The translations under genes and the position numbers were made by a program. A stretch of DNA of 64,000 bases from AG-339-G14 sp902553315 (GTDB taxonomy: Bacteria; Pseudomonadota; Gammaproteobacteria; Magnimaribacterales; AG-339-G14): NCBI GenBank assembly GCA_902553315.1, contig CACDKN010000006.1:15757-79756 (forward strand), written 5' to 3'. The notes below the pieces were generated by a model. That model worked only from the letters and a program-made list of their open reading frames with translations, ran no database searches and was not told where the DNA came from. Every line of letters begins with the position of its first letter. Position 1 is the first letter of the stretch. Positions 25,198-33,946 of the stretch are shown here, in pieces.

Positions 25198-25519
25198 AAT
25201 AAATATTGAAGATTTTTTAAAAATCGACTTACGTGTCGCCAAAATTATTTCTGCTGAAAACGTTGAAGATGCAGACAAGTTATTGAAACTTAACTTAGAT
25301 TTAGGAGAGATTGGAAAAAAAACTGTTTTTGCAGGAATTAAAAAATTCTACGAGCCCGATAATTTAGTTGGTAAACATGTGGTCTGTGTCAATAATTTGA
25401 AACATAGAGAAATGAAATTCGGAACCTCTGAAGGAATGATACTAGCCTCCAGTAGTGACTCAGGAGTTTTTTTGATTGACGCATCAAATGAAAGTCAACC
25501 GGGAGACAAGATTAGTTAG
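25190..25519 (+). CDS. Free-standing tRNA-binding OB-fold protein (detached MetRS C-terminal domain)
   Basis: 109 residues. NIEDFLKIDLRVAKIISAEN, DKLLKLNLDLGE, KTVFAGIKKFY, LVGKHVVCVNNLKHREMKFG and TSEGMILAS match the C-terminal dimerisation/tRNA-binding domain of E. coli MetG and the stand-alone Trbp111/CsaA-like proteins. The ATG lies in the last codons of metG (ATGGATGA overlap of 8 nt), so the two are almost certainly co-translated, and the small protein probably assembles with MetRS in trans or acts as a tRNA chaperone. A sequencing frameshift is an alternative, but the well-formed overlapping stop/start argues for a real split. Confidence 0.88.
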   Translation: MDEINIEDFLKIDLRVAKIISAENVEDADKLLKLNLDLGEIGKKTVFAGIKKFYEPDNLVGKHVVCVNNLKHREMKFGTSEGMILASSSDSGVFLIDASNESQPGDKIS

Positions 25520-25521
25520 TT

Positions 25522-26547
25522 ATGAAAGAGACAGATATTTTAATAATTGGTGCAGGCCCTGTGGGTCTATTCACTGTATTTGAAGCTGGATTGTTAGGTC
25601 TTGAATGCGAATTAGTAGATAACCTAGATAAAATCGGGGGTCAGTGCATTGAGCTTTACCCCGATAAACCGATATATGATATTCCAGGAGTGGCTAATCA
25701 AACTGGTCGTGAACACATTGAGGCATTACTGGCTCAAATTAAACCCTTCAATTATAAGGTAAACCTTAATACTAGAGTTGAATCCATTAAAAAAGAGGAA
25801 GATAAATGGATTGTTAAAACCAACAATGACCTAAGCTTTTTAACAAAAAACATTTTTATTGCAGCTGGTGCAGGCTCTTTTGAATCCAGAAGACCTCCTG
25901 TGGAAAATCCAGATAAATTCCTAGGAAATGGAATTGAATATGCCGTCAGGGATATTAAAAAATACAAAGACAAAGAGATCGCAATTTTCGGAGGTGGTGA
26001 CAGTGCTTTAGACTGGTCGGTTGAGTTAGCTAAAACGGCGAAAAAAGTTTACCTAGTTCACCGTCGCGACGAGTTTAGAGGAGCAAAACATACCGAATCG
26101 CAAATGAGAGAATTGGTTAAATCAGGAAAAATTGAATTAAAAATTCCATACGTTATAAAGTCAATTAATGGTGACGAAAAATTTAATGGGGTTGATTTAA
26201 TGCATTTTGAATCTAAAGAAGTAGAGTCAATAAATTGTGATGAAGCTCTTTTCTTTTTCGGTCTTAACAAGCAATTGGGTCCTATTCTGGATTGGGAAGT
26301 AGAATTAGAAGAAAAGAAAATTTCGGTTAATACTGAAAATTTCCAAACTAATAAAGAGGGAATTTTTGCTGTAGGTGACATCAACACGTATCCTGGAAAA
26401 TTGGATTTGATATTATGTGGATTTCACGAAACGACTCTTGCAGTGCAAGAAGCTTTCAAAAGAGTTCGTCCTGGAGAGCGGGTACCCTTTGGATACACAA
26501 CTTCCAACAAAGGCCTTCAAGAAAAATTAAAAGTTAATAAAAGTTAG
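25522..26547 (+). CDS. Ferredoxin/flavodoxin-NADP+ reductase, thioredoxin-reductase-like (type 2)
   Basis: 341 residues. FAD motif IIGAGPVGLFTVFEAG (8-23), GGQCIELYPDKPIYDIPG, NADPH motif FGGGDSALDWSVELA, HRRDEFRGA and C-terminal AVGDINTYPGKLDLILCGFHE. It lacks the CxxC redox motif of thioredoxin reductases, so it belongs to the TrxR-like ferredoxin-NADP reductases (YumC type). It shuttles electrons between NADPH and ferredoxin or flavodoxin; the partner is not in the window. It begins 2 nt after the OB-fold gene and overlaps the convergent SDR gene by 14 nt. Confidence 0.9.
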   Translation: MKETDILIIGAGPVGLFTVFEAGLLGLECELVDNLDKIGGQCIELYPDKPIYDIPGVANQTGREHIEALLAQIKPFNYKVNLNTRVESIKKEEDKWIVKTNNDLSFLTKNIFIAAGAGSFESRRPPVENPDKFLGNGIEYAVRDIKKYKDKEIAIFGGGDSALDWSVELAKTAKKVYLVHRRDEFRGAKHTESQMRELVKSGKIELKIPYVIKSINGDEKFNGVDLMHFESKEVESINCDEALFFFGLNKQLGPILDWEVELEEKKISVNTENFQTNKEGIFAVGDINTYPGKLDLILCGFHETTLAVQEAFKRVRPGERVPFGYTTSNKGLQEKLKVNKS

Positions 26548-27310
26548 TACTATTTCCACCATCAATGGATATACTTTGTCCCGAGATATAGGCGGCTTGT
26601 TCTGAGCAAAGGAAAGCTGCTAAATCAGAAAACTCTTCTACAGTACCCATTCTTTTAGCAGTTAACTCATCTTCCATATTTTTCTTTGCTTCATCAAAAG
26701 TAATTTTTGCGAGTTTTGCTTGAAATTCAATGACTCTAGTTTGACGATCGGTGTCAATTCTTTCTGGCAAAAGATTGTTGATCGTAATATTAAATTGTGC
26801 CATTTCTCTTGAAAGACCTTTTGATAATCCTAGCAATCCTGATCTTGCAGAAGTAGATAAACCCATGATGGCATGGGGGTTCTTCACCATTGCCGAAAGA
26901 ATGTTAATAATTCTGCCGAAGCTTCTCTCTTTCATTCCAGGTAAAACTGACTGCATAAGCATCGCTGATTGAGTGAAATTAGATTTGATTGCAGACAAAA
27001 AATCATCTTCGCTCCAATCAAAAAAATTTCCTGGCGGGGGTCCCCCACTATTATTTATTAAAATATCAGGCTCGGGGCAAGCTTGTAATAAGTTATCTCT
27101 GGTAGATTCATCTTCCATAGCTCCTAAAACTGAGCTTACTTTATATCCTTTGGATTTAAACTCTTCTTCAGTTTTTTTTAAATTTTCTTCGTTTACCCCA
27201 TTGATAATTATTTCTACCCCTTCTTTTGCAAGAGATTCTGCACAAGCTTTACCTAAGCCTCTACTGGAAGCACAAACAATTGCTTTTTTTTCTGAAATAT
27301 TAAGATCCAA
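26534..27310 (-). CDS. SDR-family oxidoreductase
   Basis: 258 residues. Cofactor motif ASSRGLGKACAE (14-25), NNSGG in place of NNAG, and ISGQSISIDGG near the C-terminus. The usual Tyr-x-x-x-Lys active site is not evident: the region reads ILSAMVKNPHAIMGLSTSAR, lacking the Tyr of YxxxK. It may therefore be a divergent SDR with altered chemistry, a feature also seen in some '3-oxoacyl-ACP reductase-like' proteins. The start is TTG at 27310, placed directly after the stop of the dioxygenase gene (TAGTTG), so the two form an operon. The substrate is unknown, perhaps an aromatic or dihydrodiol intermediate given the neighbours. Confidence 0.8.
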   Translation of the reverse strand: MDLNISEKKAIVCASSRGLGKACAESLAKEGVEIIINGVNEENLKKTEEEFKSKGYKVSSVLGAMEDESTRDNLLQACPEPDILINNSGGPPPGNFFDWSEDDFLSAIKSNFTQSAMLMQSVLPGMKERSFGRIINILSAMVKNPHAIMGLSTSARSGLLGLSKGLSREMAQFNITINNLLPERIDTDRQTRVIEFQAKLAKITFDEAKKNMEDELTAKRMGTVEEFSDLAAFLCSEQAAYISGQSISIDGGNSTNFY

Positions 27311-28330
27311 CTAAATTCCTCTTTTGTCTCCAAAAGTACCTAAATTTATTGGTGGTCCCCACTGAGATGGGCCTGGATCATCACCTGGCATTCCTCCTGT
27401 ATTTTCAATCATGTTTATATCGTTACAAGAAATTGAGTTGTCTAATAAATCACCATCTGTCTGATGTTCGTGAGTTTGCTTAAACGGACTTCTCCAATAA
27501 TCGAAAATTTGACTGCCTTGATAATGTCGGCCTACACCCCATTCAAGTTCATAATCAAATTCTTCTTTTTTTTGCTGAAGAATTTCATGTCCCATGAAAA
27601 CATCATCAATGTTTAACATCTCAAAAGAAACATGATTTAAACCAGCTATTCCTTCTGATTGGTTATTTGCATCAAGCCAGAAAATGGAATGATGATCTGC
27701 CGGCGTTAATCCTCTATCCAAACGAGCAAAACAACCCATCAATGGAGTGTTTGAGTCTCCAGAATCTCCAAACCATAATTTATCACTTGGAATTATCCCA
27801 AGGTGATTGTTATACCATTCTAATGCTGCAGAAATGTTATTTGAATTAATACCATAATGAGCAAATCTAATTATCTTTGGGTAAGAGCCTTTGGGATATC
27901 TCTTGATTTGATTAACTCTATTAACGTTCGTGCCTTCGTTGGTTGGATAAGGGGCAACTTCATCATAATCAGGTCTATTTTCTATTCCATAAACTACTTC
28001 GACCCCAATTCCATCAGGATCCATCGCTCTAGTTGCAAAACCGCCTCCAGGGGTGGTGAGTTCTTCAACATCAGAGAAACTTTCTGATTCACTTAATTTG
28101 TTCAAATCATCCATTGATGCTGCTAGAAAAGATGCCGATAAGAATTTCTTTTCGCCTTTGATACATTTTTCAATAAATGGTTGAGGGCCTTCACCTCTCA
28201 TCAACAGCATGTTTTCTGTTTTCTCTACAGTGTGCATGCCGAAATGAATTAAAAACTGTTCTTGAACATCTAAGTCTGGGCATTGCAAAGTGCAATATTG
28301 AACATCTACTGCTTTAATTATTGGATCCAT
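27311..28330 (-). CDS. VOC-fold extradiol-type dioxygenase
   Basis: 339 residues from ATG 28330, which is backed by a strong AGGAGG (28340-28335). Two glyoxalase/VOC modules are visible: residues about 6-125 (VQYCTLQCPDLDVQEQFLIH) and about 150-300 (IIRFAHYGINSNN, GLNHVSFEMLNIDD, QIFDYWRSPF). Candidate metal ligands are the His of FAHYG, the His of LNHVSF and a late Glu in HEHQTDG. This is the pattern of type I extradiol dioxygenases, which open catecholic rings using Fe(II). The divergent FAD monooxygenase of the MhpA type fits a hydroxylate-then-cleave pathway. The longer frame to 28378 lacks a ribosome site. Confidence 0.82.
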   Translation of the reverse strand: MDPIIKAVDVQYCTLQCPDLDVQEQFLIHFGMHTVEKTENMLLMRGEGPQPFIEKCIKGEKKFLSASFLAASMDDLNKLSESESFSDVEELTTPGGGFATRAMDPDGIGVEVVYGIENRPDYDEVAPYPTNEGTNVNRVNQIKRYPKGSYPKIIRFAHYGINSNNISAALEWYNNHLGIIPSDKLWFGDSGDSNTPLMGCFARLDRGLTPADHHSIFWLDANNQSEGIAGLNHVSFEMLNIDDVFMGHEILQQKKEEFDYELEWGVGRHYQGSQIFDYWRSPFKQTHEHQTDGDLLDNSISCNDINMIENTGGMPGDDPGPSQWGPPINLGTFGDKRGI

Positions 28331-28427
28331 AAAACCTCCTAGTGCAAAAATCTTAATCAGTCTTGGATGGTTAATCAAGCCAATTAAGCCGACAAAAAGT
28401 ATGTATATTTCATCTAGATTTTCAATA

Positions 28428-28439
28428 AATCTTAAGATT
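28428..28439. promoter_or_regulatory. 12-bp palindrome between the divergent oxygenase genes
   Basis: AATCTTAAGATT is a perfect palindrome 24 bp upstream of the monooxygenase ATG; ATCTAGAT (28412-28419) is a second short palindrome just upstream. The position suits an operator for a regulator of the divergent pair, but no regulator gene adjoins them. Confidence 0.35.
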
Positions 28440-28462
28440 AAAATAAGTTACAATCAAAACTT

Positions 28463-29956
28463 ATGTTTGATGTTGCGGTAATTGGCTATGGTCCAGTGGG
28501 ATCTGTAATGGCTAATCTCATAGCCACCAAAGGATATAAAGTTCTTATAATTGATGAAAACGAAGGAACTAGTCCAACTGCTAGAGCCATTAACACCGAT
28601 GGAGAGCAATGCAGGGTCTTTGATCTTTTAGGTTTTGCAGATGAAGTCGTAAATAATACTGGTTATATTGATAAGGTTTCTTTTACTGATGCTGAATTAA
28701 ACGAAATTATCACTCAAGATCAGCCTTTGGAAGTTGGCGCAATGGGCTGGCCGGCCCAATTGCTATTTTATCAACCTGAACTAGAAACAATTATTAGAAC
28801 TTCCGTTGAATCTAAAGAAAACATAACTATTCATGAATCTACGGTGCTCGAAAGCTTCTCTAGCGAAAAAGATAAAGTTTTTATTAAATGTAAAAAAGAA
28901 AGCTCGTCATTAGAATTTGAAGCAAAATATTTAATTGGATGTGATGGAGCAAGTAGTAGTGTCAGAAAAATCTTAAAAATTGAAAGAGATGACTTAGGTT
29001 ATGATCAAGATTGGTTAGTTGCAGACGCGCACTTAACAAAAACTACCGATATCCCAAGACATCATGCCAAACAAATTTGTAATCCTAGTAGGCCTGCTAC
29101 GTATGTTCCTGGCCGAAGAGGTCATAGAAGATTTGAATTTAAGTTAATGCCGGGTGAAACAAAAGAGGAACTTGAAAAAGACGAAAAAGTTTGGGAATTA
29201 TTATCTCCCTGGGTGAATCCAGAAAATGCTGAACTGGAGCGAGCTGACGTTTATCAATTCCATGCCGCGTTAGCTAAAGATTGGAGAGTGGGAAGATGTT
29301 TAATTGCCGGCGATGCAGCACATCAAATGCCTCCGTTCATGGGTGCTGGTATGGGAACAGGCATTAGAGACGCTATGAATTTATTTTGGAAATTGGATTT
29401 AATTTTATCTGGAGCAGCAAGAGAATCTATCCTAGATACTTACCAAGAAGAGAGATATCCACACGCAAAATGGACGGTGGCTCAATCTGTTTCAATTGGC
29501 AAGATAATTGAGGGGTTATGTGCTCAGCAAGAAGGTAAAGAGTTTATCCCAGATGATGGAGATGGTTACGGAGTGAAATTTCCTCATCTGCCTTCAGGCC
29601 TTTATAAAGATGCTTCAGATGATATCTCCGGTTATCCTTGCCCTCACCCATTGCTTTATAGAGAAGGAAAAAAAACTTTATCGGATCGGATCGTGGGTTC
29701 AAAGTTTTGTATTTTTACCAAAAATGAAATCCCTAAATTAACTGAAAAAGCTCAGAAAATAGTAACTAGTTTAGAAATTCAAATTATTAAAATTCAAGAC
29801 AATGACGATGAAGAAAAAAGAATGGCGAAAATCTTTGATATTTACGAATTAGTCTTGATTAGACCTGATAGATACGTATATGGAGGGATTAAATCGATGA
29901 AAGAAACTTCTAATATAATTGAAGAGCTAGAGAAAACTTTTTCTTTAAAAATATGA
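28463..29956 (+). CDS. FAD-dependent aromatic monooxygenase (MhpA/PheA-like)
   Basis: 497 residues. FAD dinucleotide motif VIGYGPVGSVMANLIA (6-21), the GD/DG region YLIGCDGASSSVRK, and the second FAD motif CLIAGDAAHQMPPFMGAGM followed by GIRDAMNLFWKLDL. These are the hallmarks of class A flavin hydroxylases that put a hydroxyl on phenolic or similar rings with NAD(P)H and oxygen. The C-terminal part forms the usual thioredoxin-like tail. The substrate is unknown; the divergent VOC dioxygenase suggests a catechol product. The stop overlaps the fabD start (ATGA), an unusual pairing. Confidence 0.88.
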   Translation: MFDVAVIGYGPVGSVMANLIATKGYKVLIIDENEGTSPTARAINTDGEQCRVFDLLGFADEVVNNTGYIDKVSFTDAELNEIITQDQPLEVGAMGWPAQLLFYQPELETIIRTSVESKENITIHESTVLESFSSEKDKVFIKCKKESSSLEFEAKYLIGCDGASSSVRKILKIERDDLGYDQDWLVADAHLTKTTDIPRHHAKQICNPSRPATYVPGRRGHRRFEFKLMPGETKEELEKDEKVWELLSPWVNPENAELERADVYQFHAALAKDWRVGRCLIAGDAAHQMPPFMGAGMGTGIRDAMNLFWKLDLILSGAARESILDTYQEERYPHAKWTVAQSVSIGKIIEGLCAQQEGKEFIPDDGDGYGVKFPHLPSGLYKDASDDISGYPCPHPLLYREGKKTLSDRIVGSKFCIFTKNEIPKLTEKAQKIVTSLEIQIIKIQDNDDEEKRMAKIFDIYELVLIRPDRYVYGGIKSMKETSNIIEELEKTFSLKI

Positions 29957-30849
29957 ATGCCCTTTTATTTCCTGGTCAAGGTGTGCAAAAGGTTGGCATG
30001 CTCAACGGAATATTTGATATCGAAGATGAAACCAAAGATTTTATAAAATCTGCGGCAAATGACTTGGATTTTGATTTAGTTGAATTAATTACGAGTGGTC
30101 CAGAAGAAAAATTAAATTTAACAGAATTTGCTCAACCAGCAATTCTTGCCGCTAGCATAGCAATTACCAAGTTGAAAAAACTTAATAACAAAATAGACTT
30201 TACGGCTGGGTTGTCTTTGGGAGAATATTCCGCGTTGGTGTATGCAGATTGCCTTAAATTTTCAGATGCTTTAAGACTTGTAAATTATAGAGGCAAGCTA
30301 ATGCAAAAGGCTGTGCCAGAAGGCACCGCAGGGATGTTAGTTGTATTGAATATGGACTTAAAAGAAGTTTATAAAATGATTGAAATCATAAACACCTCGG
30401 ATGAGAAAATTAATTTCTCTACTGACAATGCGAATGGCGTGTCTGTCTTAGCAGGTAAAAATTCAGCAATAGAAGCTTGTAAAGATTACATTTCAAAAAA
30501 TGATTTTAAAAGAGTGAAAACTCAAATGGTCCAAATGTCTGTTCCTTCCCATTGTTATTTACTTGAAGACGCTCAAAAAGAACTAGGGAAATTGCTTAGC
30601 GAAATTGAATTTAAAGAACCTAAAATCCCTGTCATTCCCAATGTACTAGCAAAGCCAACTACTGATGTTTCTGTGATCAAAAGTTCTTTGATAAACCAAC
30701 TCACTAGTACTGTCAGATGGAGAGAAACTTTGGCTTATTTGCTGGAAAATAACGTTCAACACATATTTGATTCAGGTCCTGGTAAAACCATCGTCAACAT
30801 GGCCAGAAAAATTAAGGACATTGAAAAAATCAGCTTATTGGATATTTGA
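29953..30849 (+). CDS. fabD: Malonyl-CoA:ACP transacylase
   Basis: 298 residues. LLFPGQGVQKVGM at the start, the nucleophile motif GLSLGEYSAL (Ser88), Arg113 in YRGKLMQKAVPEGTAGM and catalytic His200 in VPSHCYL are intact. It loads malonate on ACP. The residue before the catalytic serine is Leu (GLSLGE) rather than the His (GHSLGE) typical of E. coli and most proteobacteria; GLSLGE is a form I associate with cyanobacterial and plastid enzymes. It is the only fabD in the window, 15 kb from the fab cluster, and is translationally coupled to the FAD monooxygenase. It could be a replacement of the ancestral gene. Confidence 0.9.
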   Translation: MNALLFPGQGVQKVGMLNGIFDIEDETKDFIKSAANDLDFDLVELITSGPEEKLNLTEFAQPAILAASIAITKLKKLNNKIDFTAGLSLGEYSALVYADCLKFSDALRLVNYRGKLMQKAVPEGTAGMLVVLNMDLKEVYKMIEIINTSDEKINFSTDNANGVSVLAGKNSAIEACKDYISKNDFKRVKTQMVQMSVPSHCYLLEDAQKELGKLLSEIEFKEPKIPVIPNVLAKPTTDVSVIKSSLINQLTSTVRWRETLAYLLENNVQHIFDSGPGKTIVNMARKIKDIEKISLLDI

Positions 30850-30866
30850 TTTATCTATCAAATTTT
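30844..30866 (+). terminator. Weak terminator between fabD and argG
   Basis: ATTTGAT (30844-30850) and ATCAAAT (30857-30863) form a 7-bp stem with a 6-nt loop, followed by TTT. It spans the facing stop codons of fabD and argG. The stem is all A/T apart from one G-C pair, so strength is doubtful. Confidence 0.35.
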
Positions 30867-32035
30867 AGAATATTTTCTTTTATATAGTCTTGCATGTCTT
30901 GATTTGAGAATCCTCCGCTTTCTTCAAAACTAGCTTTGTTTTCATCGTAGAGAGAATTCTTACTTTCTTTACCCAAAGAAATTACATTCCCTTTTAGGAG
31001 TTTAATCACAACCGAGCCCGATACCTTTGTTGCAAAATTATCGATCTGTTTTTGCAAACTAACCCTATCATTGCTCCACCAAAGCCCATCATAAATAAGT
31101 TTTGCATAAGATGGCATCAGACTATCCTTTTTAACTATTTCGTCTCTGGACAAACATAAAGATTCCATGGCTCTTCGAGCCTTTAATAAGATAGTTCCGC
31201 CAGGCGTTTCATAACAACCTCTAGATTTCATTCCAGTTGCTCGAGATTCGACAATATCAATTCTACCAATGCCATGATTTCCGCCAATCAAATTCAATTT
31301 TTTTAATATTTCAGCTGCACTTAGACTTTCATCATCGACAGCTATAGGATCGCCATTTTCAAAAGTAATTTTTATTTCTTCAGCTTCATCTTTTGCGTCT
31401 TCAATGGATTTAACTTTTAACCACATATCTTCAGGAGGTGGAGTTGATAAATCTTCCAGAACCCCTCCTTCATAGGAAATGTGCAATAGATTTTCATCCA
31501 TCGAAAAAGGTGGCTCCTCTGCTTTGCTGGCAGGCATAGGTATTTGATGTTCCTTGCAATAATTCATCAAATCTGTTCGAGAGGACATCTTCCATTCACG
31601 CCAGGGAGCTATAACTTGAATGTCAGAGTTCAAAGCATGTGCGCCAATTTCAAACCTTATTTGATCATTGCCTTTACCCGTGGCTCCATGAGAAATTATA
31701 TTTGTGTTTTCAGATTCAGCAATTCTTACCAATTGTTTTGCTATGAGTGGTCTAGCGATCGCAGTTCCAAGCAAATATTCACCTTCATAAAGAGTGTTGC
31801 ATCGAAACATTGGATATACATAGTCTGATACGAATTCTTCTGATAAATCATCAATAATAACTTTGGAAGCTCCAAAACTCTTGGCTTTTTCTTCTAAATC
31901 ATCAGGTATGTCTCCCTGACCCATATCTGCTGTATAAGTCACTACATCAAGATTTTTTTCTTCCTGCAACCATTTGAGAATAACAGAGGTATCCAGTCCT
32001 CCTGAGTAGGCTAATACAACTTTCTTTTGCGACAT
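30851..32035 (-). CDS. argG: Argininosuccinate synthase
   Basis: 394 residues, normal length. ATP-pyrophosphatase loop AYSGGLDTSVILKWL (9-23), YTADMGQGD, SHGATGKGNDQIRFE and APWREWKM are typical. It joins citrulline and aspartate in arginine synthesis. It stands 89 nt downstream of grxD; a TATAAT on the minus strand (32082-32077) in that gap is a possible own promoter. argH and the other arg genes are not in the window. Confidence 0.96.
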   Translation of the reverse strand: MSQKKVVLAYSGGLDTSVILKWLQEEKNLDVVTYTADMGQGDIPDDLEEKAKSFGASKVIIDDLSEEFVSDYVYPMFRCNTLYEGEYLLGTAIARPLIAKQLVRIAESENTNIISHGATGKGNDQIRFEIGAHALNSDIQVIAPWREWKMSSRTDLMNYCKEHQIPMPASKAEEPPFSMDENLLHISYEGGVLEDLSTPPPEDMWLKVKSIEDAKDEAEEIKITFENGDPIAVDDESLSAAEILKKLNLIGGNHGIGRIDIVESRATGMKSRGCYETPGGTILLKARRAMESLCLSRDEIVKKDSLMPSYAKLIYDGLWWSNDRVSLQKQIDNFATKVSGSVVIKLLKGNVISLGKESKNSLYDENKASFEESGGFSNQDMQDYIKENILKFDR

Positions 32036-32124
32036 AATCGAGATAATATCATGAGAATTACGAGCTCAAGATATAAATTATAAGACTGCTTTTGATGTTT
32101 GAAGTTCTCGAAAAAGAAGTGTTT

Positions 32125-32439
32125 TTATATTTCTACTTCGTCGATAATTTTCTTGAGTTCTCCACTTTGGTACATATCCATCATAATGTCGCTACCGCCT
32201 ATCAATTCTCCTTCAATGTAGAGTTGTGGAAAAGTAGGCCAATTTGATACCGATGGTAGAGTTTCTCGAATATCTTGATTTGACAGAATGTCGACGAAAG
32301 AAAATTCTTTACCACACGCCATGAGAATTTGCGTAGCCCTTTGAGAAAACCCACACTGTGGTTTGTCTGGTGATCCCTTCATGTATAACAGAATTTTATT
32401 ATCTTCTATCTGTTTTTTTATATTTTCTTCAGTACTCAT
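32125..32439 (-). CDS. grxD: Monothiol glutaredoxin (Grx4 type)
   Basis: 104 residues with the CGFS active site (Cys29 in KPQCGFSQRA), WPTFPQLYIEGELIGGSDI and MYQSGEL. CGFS glutaredoxins hold [2Fe-2S] clusters with glutathione and partner with BolA proteins; a bolA gene is present at 1.4-1.7 kb. It starts 4 nt after pdxJ. Confidence 0.96.
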   Translation of the reverse strand: MSTEENIKKQIEDNKILLYMKGSPDKPQCGFSQRATQILMACGKEFSFVDILSNQDIRETLPSVSNWPTFPQLYIEGELIGGSDIMMDMYQSGELKKIIDEVEI

Positions 32440-32443
32440 AGAT

Positions 32444-33184
32444 TTATTGTAATATTTTAAGATATTTATTTACAGTCTCTGAAACTCCAAATTCTAAGCT
32501 TTCAACTACCAAAGCATGTCCAATAGATACTTCTTCAATTTTTCCATAATCTAGTAGACACGACAGGTTGGTTAAACTCAAATCATGACCAGCATTTAAG
32601 CTAAGATCTATGTCGTTTGCGAAAAGAATAGCTTCCTGATATTTTTTAAGCACTCTTTTATCTGCGCTTTTGAAAGCTTCAGCAAAAGGGCCTGTATAAA
32701 GCTCTACTCGATCAATATTCATTGATTTTGCAATTTCTAATTGTTGTATGTCCGGATCCAAAAAAATACTGGTTCTGATATTTTTTTCTCTAAAAATTTC
32801 AAAATTTTCCATGACCACGGATTGAAGTTTAGTTAGGTCCCAGCCATGATCTGAAGTGAGTTGTTCAGAATGATCAGGAACTAAAGTTACTTGATCTGGA
32901 TTGTTTAGCAAAACAAGATTATTGAATCCTGGATAATTACTGTTTTTGCTTTCTAAAGGATTACCCTCGATATTTAATTCGGTTTGAAACTGGGCAGTCA
33001 ATTCAGCTAATCCTGGAAGATCGTCTGGTCTAATATGTCTTAAGTCAGGTCTTGGATGGACTGTGATCCCTTGTGCTCCAACTTCCAAACATTTTCTTGC
33101 AAATTCAATTGGCGACGGATTGTTACCCAACCTAGAGTTTCTCAAAAGCGCTATTTTATTTACGTTTACACTTAAGTTTGACAT
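32444..33184 (-). CDS. pdxJ: Pyridoxine 5'-phosphate synthase
   Basis: 246 residues from ATG 33184 (the frame is open three codons further to a TTG). VNVNKIALLRNSRLG, GITVHPRPDLRHI, NIEGNP, LVPDHSEQLTSDHGWD, SIFLDPD, VELYTGPFAEAF and LSLNAGHDLSLTNL follow the PdxJ pattern. It condenses 1-deoxyxylulose 5-phosphate with 3-amino-2-oxopropyl phosphate to form PNP. One nucleotide separates it from the TSUP permease stop (TGAAATG). Confidence 0.95.
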   Translation of the reverse strand: MSNLSVNVNKIALLRNSRLGNNPSPIEFARKCLEVGAQGITVHPRPDLRHIRPDDLPGLAELTAQFQTELNIEGNPLESKNSNYPGFNNLVLLNNPDQVTLVPDHSEQLTSDHGWDLTKLQSVVMENFEIFREKNIRTSIFLDPDIQQLEIAKSMNIDRVELYTGPFAEAFKSADKRVLKKYQEAILFANDIDLSLNAGHDLSLTNLSCLLDYGKIEEVSIGHALVVESLEFGVSETVNKYLKILQ

Positions 33185-33185
33185 T

Positions 33186-33938
33186 TCATACAATTCCTAA
33201 AGTTAAACCATCATAAATTAATTTTGTACCAGTTAAAATTAAACAAAAATGAGTAATAGCATAAAAAATTTCTTGACTGACCCTTTCTGTAAGATAAGCG
33301 CCTAAATATACTCCAAGCGGAGCAAGTGGCAACAAAAGTAACGAAGTCATTAGATTGTCAAAATTTATCTGGCCTAGATAAGCATAAGGAACCATTTTAA
33401 AAAGATTTAAAGATAAAAAGACTATTGCTAATGTTGCAACAAATCTTCTTCGATCCAACTTCATCGGTAACAAATAGAAACTTAAAGGTAATCCACCCGC
33501 ATGAATCGTAAAGCTAGTAAATCCCGCTAAAGTCGACCAAATTGACCCAGATACTTTTGTGGAAGCACTGTTTTCTTTTCCACTGTTAATAAAATATTCT
33601 GCCCCAAAGGAGCAAGCGATAACGCCTAAAATAATTCTTATAGAATTATCAGATAAAAAACTATAAGTAATAGTTCCAATGATTACCCCAACTAAAGTTA
33701 AAGGAATAATTGATTTAACTAAATTTATGTCCCATAGACTCCAGAATCTTCTTATCGTCACCAGATCCATAAAAATCAAAGGAATGACTAAAATTGCTAA
33801 TGCTTGCAATGGCGGAATAAACAAACTCATTAAAGGAATAGCAAGAATAGGTAAACCTAGCCCAAAACCAGCTTTCCCCATTCCATGAAAAAAAACTGAT
33901 AAAACCGCAACAACGTAAAAATACGGGTCTGAAATCAT
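33186..33938 (-). CDS. TSUP-family (TauE/SafE) permease
   Basis: 250 residues with about eight membrane helices. The TauE/SafE pattern shows in GMGKAGFGLGLPILAIPLMSL near the N-terminus and ASTKVSGSIWSTLAGFTSFT followed by HAGGLPLSFYLLP in the second half. TSUP proteins export or import small organosulfur compounds, sulfite or organic anions. The substrate cannot be set; no sulfur-compound enzyme lies beside it. Part of a minus-strand run with the serine hydrolase upstream (8-nt gap) and pdxJ downstream. Confidence 0.87.
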   Translation of the reverse strand: MISDPYFYVVAVLSVFFHGMGKAGFGLGLPILAIPLMSLFIPPLQALAILVIPLIFMDLVTIRRFWSLWDINLVKSIIPLTLVGVIIGTITYSFLSDNSIRIILGVIACSFGAEYFINSGKENSASTKVSGSIWSTLAGFTSFTIHAGGLPLSFYLLPMKLDRRRFVATLAIVFLSLNLFKMVPYAYLGQINFDNLMTSLLLLPLAPLGVYLGAYLTERVSQEIFYAITHFCLILTGTKLIYDGLTLGIV

Positions 33939-33946
33939 TTTTAGAA

